This document shows positions 11,296 to 22,842 of a stretch of DNA of 64,000 bases, piece by piece; the stretch's first letter is position 1, and every line of letters starts with the position of its first letter. The notes below the pieces were generated by a model. That model made no database searches, was not told where the DNA came from, and saw only the letters and a program-made list of their open reading frames with translations. This DNA comes from Citrus sinensis (taxonomy: Eukaryota > Streptophyta > Magnoliopsida > Sapindales > Rutaceae). The stretch covers positions 31,711,001 through 31,775,000 of the forward strand of contig NC_068564.1 of NCBI RefSeq assembly GCF_022201045.2, read 5' to 3'. Both the position numbers and the translations under genes were made by a program.

Positions 11296-12674
11296 TTGAC
11301 TGCAGGTATACCATAACTCTCATGGTCATTGTGTAAATCCTTTTTGCAGTGTTATTGTTGTCATTAGTACTTTGACAAGATCCATCCTATTCTTCCTTGT
11401 AATCCAAGGTATTAATTACAGGTAAATATGAAAAATAAAGTTTTCTTTTTTGATTTTACAAATTTATGATCTTTCATAAGGGGCATCAAGCTATATGTTT
11501 GTTTTGATCATCCGGACAGTAAAATAAATATTCCAGTTCATTAGTTTGATGGTCAAGCATTGAAGAAACTGTCCTAAAATGATCCAATTCATTGAGGAAA
11601 TAAAATAACTAGGAGTTGGCATATGGTTTATTTAAAGGTGCATGACAGTGGTTGGATTTAATTTAAGAAAGAAAATTCTGTGGAAATGGGGTCCTTGATA
11701 AGTACTTGACTTTCCCAGATCATTCTCAAAATTCAATAGTTGGTCAACCTAACGGATAACTGTGCATGTGTGAAAAAACGTGAATATTGTTAGATATTAT
11801 TGCATTATCTATGATAAAATATTGTTTTTATGTAATCTATTTGGGTTTAATACTAATGGTAGGAAATCTTTTATGTTCGAGGAGGTAACAAAATAGTTGA
11901 GGAAAAATTATTCAAGGAAGGATATGGGTCTAGCCATTGTTTTCTAGGTTTTCCAATAATGCTGGAAAAAGTAAGTCAAAAGATTATTTTGTTGATCAAA
12001 GAAAATCATTTTGTTCTCAGGTGAGGGGATATTGGTAAATTTCCCTTTAAAATTGTTTAGTCCAAAATATTGAAAATAAATTAGATTTAATGAAATGGAA
12101 AAGTAACTTATATACAAGAATTTTTCATAGTGCAGAGTACATCATAAATTCATAATTAAAATGCAGAAGGAAAAAAAGTATGTAATAATTATTTTAAAAT
12201 TAATAAGACATAATGAAGTTTGTATTCTTGAATTGTATCAAGGTATACCGTCCTCAAGCATGATTTTCAAGTTTTTCTTAGATGAAAGATTGGATTATTT
12301 GAATGTTGGAGGTTTTAGACCTTCCCAAAAGGGATGCCACGATTTTGAGAGACAATTATCGCGTCTTTTTTTTTTTTTTTTTTTTTTAAGGCTAGGCCAA
12401 ATGATTATTGTTTCTCAGTTTCTGTGTGGTAGTAAAATCTCTTGTAAAATCTAGCATCTAGATAGAGCCAGATATCAAAATGAAAAACCACCCTTGGTAT
12501 AGAAAAATAGTTGGGGAGATCCTGATTGGATCATTTCGCAAAATTAACTAAAGTGAAAACTACAATAATCACAAGAAATTTGAAACCAATCAGGGGCAAA
12601 AGAAGAATAGAGCTGTGAAATGAGAGCTGATAAGAGTCTTGTGTTCAGCCAGAACAAGCATTGGTTATATATAG
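11296..12674. other. PAP29 3' flank and intergenic
   Basis: Contains the PAP29 3'UTR, with an AATAAAG signal candidate near 11435. The remainder is AT-rich with a T run at 12367-12387. No coding homology seen. It ends at the decayed C-terminus of the ABCB pseudogene. Confidence 0.5.
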
Positions 12675-15600
12675 CTATTTCATGTTGGCAATTTGTTCAG
12701 ATTTTACAAGTGAGAAATGTGCACTCTTTTCTCCTTTGGCAAGAAGCTCACTGTGAGTTCGATAATCCTTCTTCCATTTTCAATAACTGTTATTTTATTT
12801 GATTTTTGAACCGTAGATAGTCGATGAGCCACAGCTACACAAGTCCTGCCAACCATAGTCTTCTCAAGAGCATTTTGAACAAGATTTTCAGAATTAACAT
12901 CCAGTGCACTCGCTGCCTCATCCAAAGGCAATGTAGCTGGACTTTGTAAGATGGCTCGAGCAAGTGCTATCCTTTGCTTTTGACCACCTGATAACTGCAC
13001 AACTGTTTCTCCACAGTAAGTTGCATATCCATCCTTCATAGAGCCGCTTGTCAAATTTAATTATACAGGTGAATATTAGATCAAGAGAATGATAAGCTAA
13101 TTTAATTTAACCAAAGAAAATAAATCCTAATTGTGTTTCTAGGACATGGTACTTTTGCAGTACCAAACCTTATGAAATCATGTGCATTTGCAATTGTTGC
13201 TGTTTCAATTATTGCAGCTTCAAATGCATTCTCCATTCTATATGGAATGATGTCATGGATTGTTCCTGCAAAAATGGTGGGTTCTTGATTTACCAATGCC
13301 ATATGTGACCTTAGAGCCTTTAGATTGTAACGCTTGATGTCAAGTCCATAAACTTCCACTCATCCATTTGCTGGGTCACAGAATCTCTCTATCAATCTGA
13401 TGATGGTGGACTTTCCAGCCCCACTTTTACCAACTAGAGCAACAACTTTCCCAGTGTCAACTTTTAGATTTAGATGCTTCAAGAACATCTGTCTTGATCT
13501 TGTTGGATAGAAGAAATCAACCTCTTTAAACTCTATATTTCTCTCGATCTTCTCTGGGTTGATGCCATCAGAATCATCTGGATCCATTTTGATGTTTCTT
13601 TTCAGAATCATAAGAACCATCTTTAATGCACTGGCTCCGATTGAAGTCTGATGTCCTGCTTCCTGTCAGCGCTATGATCATCCCAATTGATACCAGGATT
13701 TTGAATGTTTGGAAGAGGTTTAGTATGTTATCTGTTTTTGGAATAATAGTTTCCCACCATACCAGTAAATTAGGGCTGCATTGGCTGCCATCAGGAACTG
13801 CCTGAAATAATCCGAGCCCTGCATACCAGGATTGCTTCTGGCTTTCTTTTTTGGGGCTTATCTCTGTATGCTTATGAAGTTTCAGAATCTTTTGTAAATC
13901 AAATGCTGTAATGATGCTGTGGTTGCCAACAGCCTCACTTGCTAATCCACTGCTCTTGCTCTGTGCTTTCACTACTTTCTCAGACATCTTCATCATTATT
14001 GCTTTAGTATAGAACACCCTAATAATCAATGGCTGCATATAAATGGCTACGAGTGCAAGTGTCCATGATAAAACCAGCCCCAAAACAACAGCTAAAATTG
14101 CCGATGAGACATTCTGAGCTAACAGTGACAGGTAATCAGCTACAAGAGTCTTAACCCTTGTCGCATCTGTAGCCAACCTTGCACATATAGCTCCACCACT
14201 GTCCTCTTGATCAAACCATTCAACCTCAAATGTTAAGATCTTGCCAAAGAGTGTCTTTCTGACCCTTGTCGTCAGCCTCCCTCCCATTATTCCAAAGTAA
14301 TAATGCTGAAACACATTCGTGATGAAAACAGAGACAGCAAAAGATAAAAATGCAAAGCTGTAGATTCTGGTTTGTGATTTAATATCTCTGTGATCGTCTG
14401 TGAAATAGACAGATAAGTGATAAGATTCCCCCCAAGCAGAAACAACACGGAGGCTGAATCGATCCATCGCATAGACCACCAACGCAGCCTAGTAGTGCCG
14501 GCTTCCACCTGGGGGCCATCATTACCCATAAGGTGCCTGACTGATGGGGAAACATTGTGATCTTCTTGCAACTTATCGGTTTTCCCGTCATGACTGGAAC
14601 TTCGCATACCTAAGCTTTTCAGAATGTGAATCCAGTGCACTTGTGGCTTCATCATGCAGCCGGAGTTTGGGGCCCCTTAACAATGCCCTTGAAATGGAAG
14701 TCCTTTGTTTCTGCTCCTCTGACATCTGAATCCCCAATTGCCCTACCTGAAGAACACAAAACACATCCCTGTAGAGTTGTGCAATGACTTTTTTCATCGG
14801 TCATAGTAGTAGCAAGACTTACCATATAGAACAGGGAGGTGATAAAGATTAAGATTGTATGGTAACATTAATGCATAGTATGGAAGCAAGCACTTGCTGG
14901 GGTTAAGGCTCACCGAAGTGTCATATCCATTGGGTAGTTGATTGATGAAATTGTGCGCATTGGCTGCTTTAGCTGCGCTAATAACTTCTTCCATTGAAGC
15001 TTCCTCTTTCCCAAATAGAATATTTTCTTTGATTGAGGTTGCAAAGTTTATAGGCTCTTGGCTAGCAATGCCCATTTGACTCCTTAACCATTTCACCTGA
15101 AGACTCTTTATGTCAACACATATCTAAGAGGATTTCTCCTGTAAGAGGGTCATAGAATCTTTCTAGCAAATTAATAACAGTTGACTTTCCTGACCCAGAT
15201 TTGCCCACTAACCCAACAGTTTGGCTCGCCATTACTCCGTCTCCGAGATTGAAATTTCTCAACACCACGCTTTCTGCTTTTGAAGGATATGCAAAATCTA
15301 TGTATTTAATTTCCAAATCACCTTCAACATCCGACAGAATTTTTCCTTGTTTATCGTCAGAGCCAATATTTGGAACTCTATAAATCATCTCAGATATGCT
15401 CGAAGCTGCAGCATTTGCTTCAGTGAAGTACTTCACATTGCTTAAAGCACCACCATGAGAGCTGCAAGATCAAATCACAATTAGATTTAGGGATAATTCC
15501 ACAAAAAGTTGTTAATATTTTCTAAAATCTAACTCTAGCCAAACAAATAGTCTTATATCATGAGACATATCTTTATGGCACAATCCGATAGAGTTATGAC

Positions 15601-17783
15601 TCTTATTGTACTGATCTAACCACCTTCATGATTGGTTAATTTTAAAATGAACGATATGATGATATTCTTCTATATCCAGCGGAGGGGGAGAGAGAGAGAA
15701 AAAAAAAAAAACTTATACTGACAGGATAGGACTATCCAACAAAATTTTGTCATGCGGGGTGAATCATTACATTCATCACCTTTTAGAGGCAGGTCCCTCC
15801 CTTCTAGAATTTAGTTTATAACAAATTAAGCTTTCTGGCATAATAAGGAAAGGGTTTGAAGTATACACGATACAAAGTCTAGCAACAAAAACACCACCAC
15901 CTTTCGCTACCCTACTAGCCTTGAAGAGCCCAAACAGCAAATGTGACTCCAATGCTGCCCATTGCCATTCCTTTCGACAATCCTAGCTTGTTTTATCCCC
16001 AGCTTCAGAGTTGGCTCCAATGCAAACTTATAGCTCTTCATCATGCTATACTCTCTGTGAGGAAATAAGCTACTGGTCAACTAATGGTCGTTGGGCTTAA
16101 ATGGAAGATTTGAAGAAGTCTGGGGGCATTGTGCAGATCGACTTCAGCTGGAGGGGTCTAGTTGAAATATTAAAGCTGATGTGGCAAGAATTCGTTATGA
16201 GTTCGTTATGATTTCCCAGAAATACCAGAGTATATATACGTGTGTTTTAGCCTCTGATATGGGGTTGTAATCTTTCTCATTTCTTGATCATTTAGTGAGC
16301 TAATTGGTTCTTTGTGATCCTTGTAATCTCCTCTATAGAATCAGCTTGTAATTCGATTCAAAGAAATCAATAAAAGAGCAGTTTTTCCTTTTACAAGTTG
16401 AGTGCTTGGAATTGTGCTCTGTTCAAGTTCTTTTCTGTTTCTTTCTTGATTAGCTTGCTTTGATTAGTTCTTTTTGGATTCAATACATTAATAGGGTTAT
16501 AACACTCTCCAAAGCAGGAGTAGACAGTTCTTATGGATGACACCACCTGCTCCACGATCCCCCTCTGCAATGGCGTAGGCTGCCTCTATCTTCTCCCCTA
16601 CGCCGCCTAAAAGCTTCCCGTATACGAAGCCCGGGACGATCAACATGGTGAATGCAGGAATGCCGACAATGGCAAGTCGTCAACTGAGGTACGAATCCGC
16701 GGGGTGTCCCGTTATGAACGTTGTCGCATTCATGAGGAAATTTGCAATCAGTTTTTGCATATTGTATTTTGATTTAATAAAACGTAAAAATACAGGGGGC
16801 TTAAATGATAAAATAATACACGGGACCTTCTCTGAGAGGACGCCTTGCATGGTTAGCGAGAAACGTTGGAAGTAGTGGAAACAACTTGTGATGTGAAGGA
16901 AGCTGCACCGTAATCTGTATCAAAGAATCCAACATCCTGACGAAGAACTGCTTTCGAATATTTTCTACGTAGTCGAATTGTTTGCCTCTGCATGGTTCGT
17001 GCCCAGCAGAACCCTTCTGTTAATTAAGACCAGAAATGAATGCTCATTTTCTTATTAACTTATTATACATAACATGATATGGTAACTAAATTTCTTCCGG
17101 ACTCGAGCAGGAGTTAAACTCTGGTCTCTGGTAATATTCTTAAGAGATTTATTAACACCTACTTACCTTTTGTACAAACAAATAAATAAATAAATGTATT
17201 CTCAGTTGTATCCTAATTTAAGAAAAAAAATTGAAAAAACAGGAGGAGGAAAAAGTATAAGTATACCTCCCGAACCAACGCCAACAGCAACATAGATTAA
17301 GATAAATTTGTCAGTTTTACCGTAACTCAATGTTCTGTTGAAGTACGTTTGAATTGATATGATGATATGTTTGTAACGGTTGTGCTTTTGCTTAATTTCC
17401 AAGGTAGGTACCGACAACAGTTAACTGTTTCATCAACACTCATTTTTGCAACTTTGCAGTTGACACATGCCGATCACCGGGTAGCCTGTGAATGACGGCT
17501 AGTGATTCCATTCTAAAACGTCAGCTCTGAATTAAAAAGCAACGTGACGTCAATTGCAAAATGATCACAAGCCTTATTTATGTCTTCAAGAGTAAGAGAA
17601 GAAGTTATCGCATAACCATTCATCAGGTTGCTGAAACAAAGCATGACTGCAGCCGTGGCTGATCCATCAACAACTGATCACCAAAAATAACCCCACCATC
17701 ATTAGAAGCAAATCTGTCAAATCTGTGTCCTTCCAGACCACTATTAACGAGCCCGGTCGCATTCTTATTTTTTTCTTTGTCAT
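12675..17783 (-). pseudogene. ABCB (MDR/P-glycoprotein-type) transporter pseudogene
   Basis: All parts of a plant ABCB15-like full transporter are recognisable in order on the minus strand. They are: N-terminus/TM1 (ATG at 17783); TM exon RQTIRLRRKYSKAVLRQDVGF (about 16880-17010); VLSEKV..FLMNATTF exon (about 16510-16870); KSYKFALEPTLKLGIKQ (about 15880-16056); NBD1 with Walker A GKSGSGKST (about 14730-15463); TMD2 (about 13640-14480); NBD2 with Walker A GKSGAGKST, LSGGQ and HRLSTV (12675-13620). Lesions: TGA at 17667-17669, TGA at 16680-16682 where Trp is expected, a frameshift after KLGIKQ, NBD1 signature changed to MSEEQ with Walker B LRLHDE, a deletion/frameshift after [11 protein letters not shown] at 13360-13362 and a frameshift near the C-terminus. 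The gene cannot make a full transporter. TMD2 keeps a long open frame (about 230 residues), so decay may be fairly recent. Confidence 0.93.
16080..16505 (+). mobile_element. LTR-retrotransposon 3' end, probably LTR with polypurine tract
   Basis: Inserted in an intron of the ABCB pseudogene. A purine-rich GCTGGAGGGG (about 16147-16156) precedes a ~340 bp block resembling an LTR. That block has a TATATATACGTGTG promoter-like motif at about 16231, an AATAAAAGAG polyadenylation-like site at about 16368, a T/C-rich 3' part and an end near GGGTTATAACA at about 16492-16502. The expected terminal TG is not intact and no target duplication was found, so the class (Copia more likely) is only inferred. 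Confidence 0.4.
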
Positions 17784-18887
17784 CAAGGTGATCCTATTTT
17801 CTTACTAATCCTGCTTTCTGCTGCTGCTTTCTTGCAATGAAGAAGGATCCTTTGCTTTGTTATATGTGTGTTCTTTTCCAAGCTGTTGTACAAAGAGTTT
17901 CAACAAAGTATACGTAGTGATTAACAATTAATTAATTTAATATTTTATACACTGCATTAGGCTAATGCTATTGGCTTTATATGAAGGTGTTACTTTCTTT
18001 ATGTTTTTGTATCACTCATGTTCGGTGGCCTTGGCGCAGAAAATTGTGGTATAATGTTGCGAGTGATGTGAAGAATTCCAAACTACATGATTTTTTATAT
18101 CTTGGCGTATGTTCACTCTCCCCTTAATATTTTTAGCTTTAAATTTTTTTAGCTTTGGTGGGTTCAGATTTTCTATTCATTCTGTCTTTAACTAACACTT
18201 TTAGATTCTATTAATAAGTGGTTGATAAAAAATACAACAATAAAATGATACATTTGAATCATTTATACCTGATGCATAATGTACATGTATCACTACATCA
18301 TTAAACGACAAGTACCGAGATGCACAATATAAGTAGAGGACCCATATGTCCGTCTCTAATTATCTACAAGCATCGTTTAATTTACTTGAAGCTTCAGCCA
18401 TTGAAGGATCAAGGCCGGCTTAGTTTAGTTCAACAATGAAACACAATTGAGGCCACTTACATGCGTCAAACTTGTCGTAGTTATGGAACTAACCGTTAAT
18501 ATTTGTTGCCTCTTTTGTTATTTCTTGAAGTGGACTTTCAACTACTAATTATTTGTATTGTCAATCTCACTCCAAGAAATTACAAAAAAAAAAAAAAAAA
18601 TGAGAGCAAATTACGTGAAGTCCTTATTAATCTTCGCCATAATTTCACAAAACTACCCCAGTTTCTAAAATTCTTGAGCATGTCCGATAAGATAAGATTG
18701 TGAATTGGGCTTGCGGCTACTAACCACATATTCGACCTTTCCGAAAATGATTTATGTGTCCCGAACTTAAACCCGACCGAACCCCTCAAAAAGCCACAAA
18801 AAAAAAAAAAAAAAAAATGGTAAACACGCTAGGTTCCAGGGAGACGAGAAAGTTAAAGTCAGGTAAGCCCTTTATTTTATTAATTTT
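17784..18887. other. Intergenic 5' of the ABCB pseudogene
   Basis: No coding homology seen. Contains A/T homopolymers (about 18584-18600 and 18798-18816). The former ABCB promoter would lie next to 17784. Confidence 0.5.
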
Positions 18888-18889
18888 GA

Positions 18890-18992
18890 ACAAGGCACGA
18901 CAGATGCTGCCGAACCTGTGACTCAATCCTTTGGCAGTGCAATGGAATCTGAGTTTTCATGGCAGCCTGAAAGCCGTACCATGAATTGTCAG
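18890..18992 (+). pseudogene. Relic of PAP29 exon 3
   Basis: About 70-100 bp align with the start of PAP29 exon 3 (10070-10165). Shared text includes ACGAC.GATGCTGC.GAA, GCTATGGAAT/GCAATGGAAT and TTCCATGGGCAGC/TTTCATGGCAGCC. Translated, TTDAAEPVTQSFGSAMES corresponds to TTDAAESMIQAFGPAMEL of PAP29. The frame then degrades before the GNHD motif, with a MITE 40 bp downstream. No other PAP exons are seen near it. It is a duplicated, eroded piece of the nearby gene or of a lost paralogue. Confidence 0.85.
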
Positions 18993-19030
18993 TAACTGAA
19001 TTCATATCCCTCTGTCATGAATTCTAGCAA

Positions 19031-19221
19031 GGCCAGCGCTAAGTTACGTTGAGTGTAACTTGTATCCCTTACAGCAACAGTACTCGATTTCACCAGTAGA
19101 ACTATTGTTGTGAGAGACCCATGTAACCTGCGCCCCTTACAGCAACAGTATCTAATCTCAATAATAAAATTGTTGTTGTGAGAGGCCCGTAAGTTACGCT
19201 CAACGTAACTTATGGCCTCCC
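19031..19221. mobile_element. 191 bp MITE with perfect 9 bp target duplication
   Basis: Termini GGCCAGCGCTAAGTTACGTT and, on the other strand, GGGAGGCCATAAGTTACGTT. Inside them the arms continue with GAG.GTAACTT. TTCTAGCAA is repeated exactly at 19022-19030 and 19222-19230. The middle holds a second partial inverted and direct repeat built on CCCTTACAGCAACAGTA. The 9 bp duplication and TAAGTTAC ends place it with the 5859-5970 MITE, probably Mutator-derived. Confidence 0.9.
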
Positions 19222-19240
19222 TTCTAGCAAATACAAATTA

Positions 19241-19375
19241 TCGCATTCAATTTTTCAAGTCTGTGTCCCTATGATGTCATAATATTTGTCATCAAATGGA
19301 GGTAAGCATTCAATTCATCAAAGTCTATGTCCCTATGATGTCATAGTACGTATGTCACTAAAAAGGATAAATATG
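19241..19375. repeat. Tandem ~65 bp direct repeat
   Basis: Two adjacent units share GCATTCAATT, CAAAGTCT.TGTCCCTATG and ATGATGTCATA, with about 80% identity by eye. No coding role is apparent. Confidence 0.7.
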
Positions 19376-21640
19376 CATTCCCTGATCAATTTATGATAAC
19401 AAATATTAAGGTTGGCCGTGTAGATATTACGAGTCACATGCATGTGTGTCCCACCTTTTATGACAATGTTGAATTATGTCAAGAATGACAATTATTTCGG
19501 CAATAACATTTACAACAACAACAAACACAGTGCGGTGATAATAATATAACTTTTTTAATTATTTTCTTATTAGCGATCAAATTTTATGTGGTGGAAGAAG
19601 GAAGTGTGCACATGCTTATCACCACCAACAGAGAACGAATTTATGACACCCTTTTACCAGGAAACGTGTTTGGATAAATAGAGAGCTTTGATGCTTGCCG
19701 TTTTATGACGAGAAAATTTTGATTGTGACAAAACGATAGGTTTTAATAATGTACAGTAGGCGTCACAATTCAATACTTGATTTAAATTACCATTTTAGGC
19801 CTTGAATTTTCCATGGGAATACATGTTAACGTTAGAATTTGTGTCGCAAATTTAGAGGTTGACATGTGGGCTGTGGCTATATTCAAGTCGTCGGTGGTCG
19901 GTGGTCGGTGGTCGGTGGGTTCCTTAGTTTATTCGGCTTAATTGCAAGAGAAAATTATCGTTGCAACCAATAGCGTTAAGGATTAATGTGAAACGAATAC
20001 AATAATTTATGTATAAGAATTCGCCATTATAAATTAACTATTTATCTAATTCGTTATTACATGTATCTGTGAAAAAGTCGCCGTCATCATCATCATCATT
20101 ACAATCATATATGTAGTTAAAAAGTTAAACAGAGTTTGAATTACATGTTAAAAATGATTTTAAATTTTGTAGGAACAGTGATAGCCAACCAACAACAACA
20201 AACATCATATTAGCGAACATAAAAAATAAATAGTGATAATGAACAACGCCATGAATATTCAATAAGAATTTAATTGATCTAGTAACTTGGTCAAAGGCAT
20301 GCTTAAAAATGAAATAAATGGAAATGGAGCTGTTTGGTTACCGAGAAAATATCGTAGAGAATATTTTCCAGGTCTATATTTTTATTGCTTAACCAAAACA
20401 TTATGAACACATACAATTTATATACATTTCTTAAGCATTATTATTGTAACTAATTCATAACTAACTAATGATATTACTAGCTAAACTTCAACTCAATGTA
20501 TACGATGTGTTGTAACAAATTTTGACAACTTATGTTGGGTTGTTAGCTGAGCTGTCACTTTGCTTACTATCATCTAATGTCATAGCCTTGTTCATTTTTC
20601 TCAAGCTTAACTTTCCCCTTCTTCTTCTTTGTACAATACGCTTCTTTTTTTAAAAAAAGAAAAATAAAAAGAAAAAAAATCATGTTAAAGATCAATTTTT
20701 TGCATGGCTTCCGTATATAGTAATGGTAGCATTGTTTTTATAATTCAATTTGAACCTGCACACATAGATATTTGACTATTTAATTATAATTTGTAATAAT
20801 TCAAACTCTTAAAATGTGGAACATTGGTGTTTTTAAATATCGCTTATATCCAACAAAAAGGATTATATGATAAAACGATCACGAGTTATAAACACACCTC
20901 CATGGGCCATGGCTCCATTGGCATTTGTCCATAGATGGACAGATGACAAAACACAGTTGCCAACGAAGAAAAATTTAGCGTTCGAGGAGACAACTACGTA
21001 CGAGTTACGACTGATGTTTCAAAGCAGTTTCATATTTTCATTTTCCCACAGTAAACACACGTGGATTCAGCTGAGTCAACCAGCGAAACGCGTCAGCTAC
21101 TTGAAATTAAGCAATTAGAATCTTTTGGTGGGGCCGAGTAACAAACGAATTGATGAGTTATTTGATGATGATTAGTTGAATGATGTTGAGAGACACATGC
21201 GACAGATTCTTAGTTTCATATGCGACACTGTTGCAATGGAGGCTATCAATCAAAGACAACTAGGTGGGCCAATTTTAAAAATTAATTATTGTTGACTATT
21301 TATGCACTACTTTTTTAGTAAATTTGAATCGAGGTTTCCTCTCTTTGAATTTAGTTCGTACTTTCTGTGGTGATTGTCAAATTTATCTCAACAATTAATG
21401 AGACTGTTGAACTGATTTTTTTATTGAAACAGTAAATCAACTGTTAAATATATATATATATATATATATATTTACCTAACATTTTTTTAAAGTAAGAGAG
21501 TGGACAAAGCTCAAATAAATTTTTTTTTTCTCTTTATTACCCCTAAAACTCAAATTCGAGCATCAACTACTATAAGTTTGATGCTGTTACCAACCTGATC
21601 ATATCCTTAAGAGCTTTTACCTAACAATTATTAATTTAAT
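19376..21640. other. Gene-poor intergenic stretch
   Basis: No recognisable gene. Contains a (GGTCGGT)n tract near 19892-19919, a CAT repeat near 20083-20099 and a (TA)n microsatellite at about 21448-21471. An 83-codon open frame at 20867-21118 has no family resemblance and is not called as a gene. Confidence 0.5.
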
Positions 21641-21647
21641 GTTCATT

Positions 21648-21958
21648 AAACAATTAATTGAAGACTGAATTTTTATCTCTTTTTAATTATGATTCTTTAA
21701 AAAGATATTCAAAGAAAAAGCGCTTGTAGAAAATAAGTATGAACAGCGAAACAGATAGGAAAGCAAACGTATGAGTTGAATTGAATTTGATGTTGTTACC
21801 AACTCGATCACGTTCTTGGAGTAAACAATTGATTGAAGACTGAAATTTTATCTCTTTTTAATTATGATTCTTTGAAAAAATATTCAAATTCAATTCAACT
21901 CATACTTTTACTTTCCCTTCTGTTTTTTGTTCACACTTATTTTCTACGAGCGCTTTTT
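21648..21958. repeat. Composite direct and inverted repeat cluster
   Basis: A ~65 bp direct repeat (21648-21712 and 21826-21890, sharing TTATCTCTTTTTAATTATGA) is combined with a ~75 bp inverted repeat (about 21716-21790 against 21885-21958, sharing GTAGAAAATAAGT and TATGAGTTGAATTGAATTTG). This could be nested MITE insertions or a decayed foldback element. Ends and target duplication are unclear. Confidence 0.6.
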
Positions 21959-22488
21959 TCTTGAATTTTATCAAATTGAATCTAATTCTTTACACACGCA
22001 CACACACATATTTATTTAAGCTAATTAGATGCTTTAAATTGATATTGTGGATGGTAGAAAAGCATAAATCATACGTTGCCCATGATTGAGGGAATTGGAG
22101 CAGCTAAAATATTCATTTAAAAACCCAACAAGAATTTGAGGGACCCCACCATACAACTCATTCTTCGCTAGCATCCAAAATCAGCCAACTTTGATCGTTA
22201 GCTATCATCAATCTATCTTGCTTTAATTTCCTTGATGCTTGAAAGCATATTTTGTGTGTCTCACAAGTCACAACAAAGCCAAGTGTAGACACGTGGACTT
22301 GAATCCCGGCCGCATTAATATTGAAATGAAGTCCTGCTTTTACAAAAGGAGAAAATTAAAGAAAGAATTTTGACTATTGTTAAGATTTAAAAAAAAAAAA
22401 CCCTAAATCGACGTAGCATAGAATTGGGAGCAAATTAATTTTTTTTTTGTGTGAGTCTCTAATGACTTTGATGAGAGTGGGAATTGAA
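21959..22488. other. Intergenic stretch
   Basis: No coding or RNA-gene signal seen; short CA repeat near 21992-22007. Confidence 0.45.
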
Positions 22489-22500
22489 GATAAAAAGCAT

Positions 22501-22827
22501 TTTTTTTTTTAGACTGATTAATCATCAGATTACTGCATTACACAGATATTTACAACAACTGCTTATTGTAGCAGAGGTATTACACTAATATTTACAATCA
22601 GATATACATGATTGGGACTTACATTATTACAATGAATTTTATGAAGTACATGCCCTATACAAATAACTCCTCACAGGAAAGAATGTCTATACTCCACTTG
22701 CATTTCGCAAGGGAGAAGGATATAAAGAACATTTAGCCCCCACAATACTTTTGTGGGGGCTAGAACCGCTGCCCTCACAATGCTTGTGAGGGCAGCAGCC
22801 CACCACTTCGGCCTTGGCCGAAGTGGC
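22501..22827 (-). mobile_element. SINE-like poly(A) retroposon with three-hairpin 5' head, copy 2
   Basis: Complete insertion: target duplication GATAAAAAGCATTTT lies at both sides (from 22489 and from 22828). The element reads on the minus strand and ends in poly(A). Its 5' head is three consecutive perfect hairpins. On the + strand these are 22803-22826 (11 bp stem, 2 nt loop), 22769-22795 (12 bp stem, 3 nt loop) and 22735-22761 (11 bp stem, 5 nt loop). Stem sequences are unrelated and GC-rich in an AT-rich setting. The body (about 230 bp) is shared with copy 1 at 4861-5131. There is no long ORF, and poly(A) plus a 15 bp duplication mean mobilisation by LINE machinery. A weak B-box-like GGTTCTAGCC lies between hairpins, so a pol III origin is possible but unproven. 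Confidence 0.85.
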
Positions 22828-22842
22828 GATAAAAAGCATTTT

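Noticed and set aside
16645..16875. 76-codon + strand open frame
   Set aside because: Antisense to a decayed ABCB exon; the real homology is on the minus strand.
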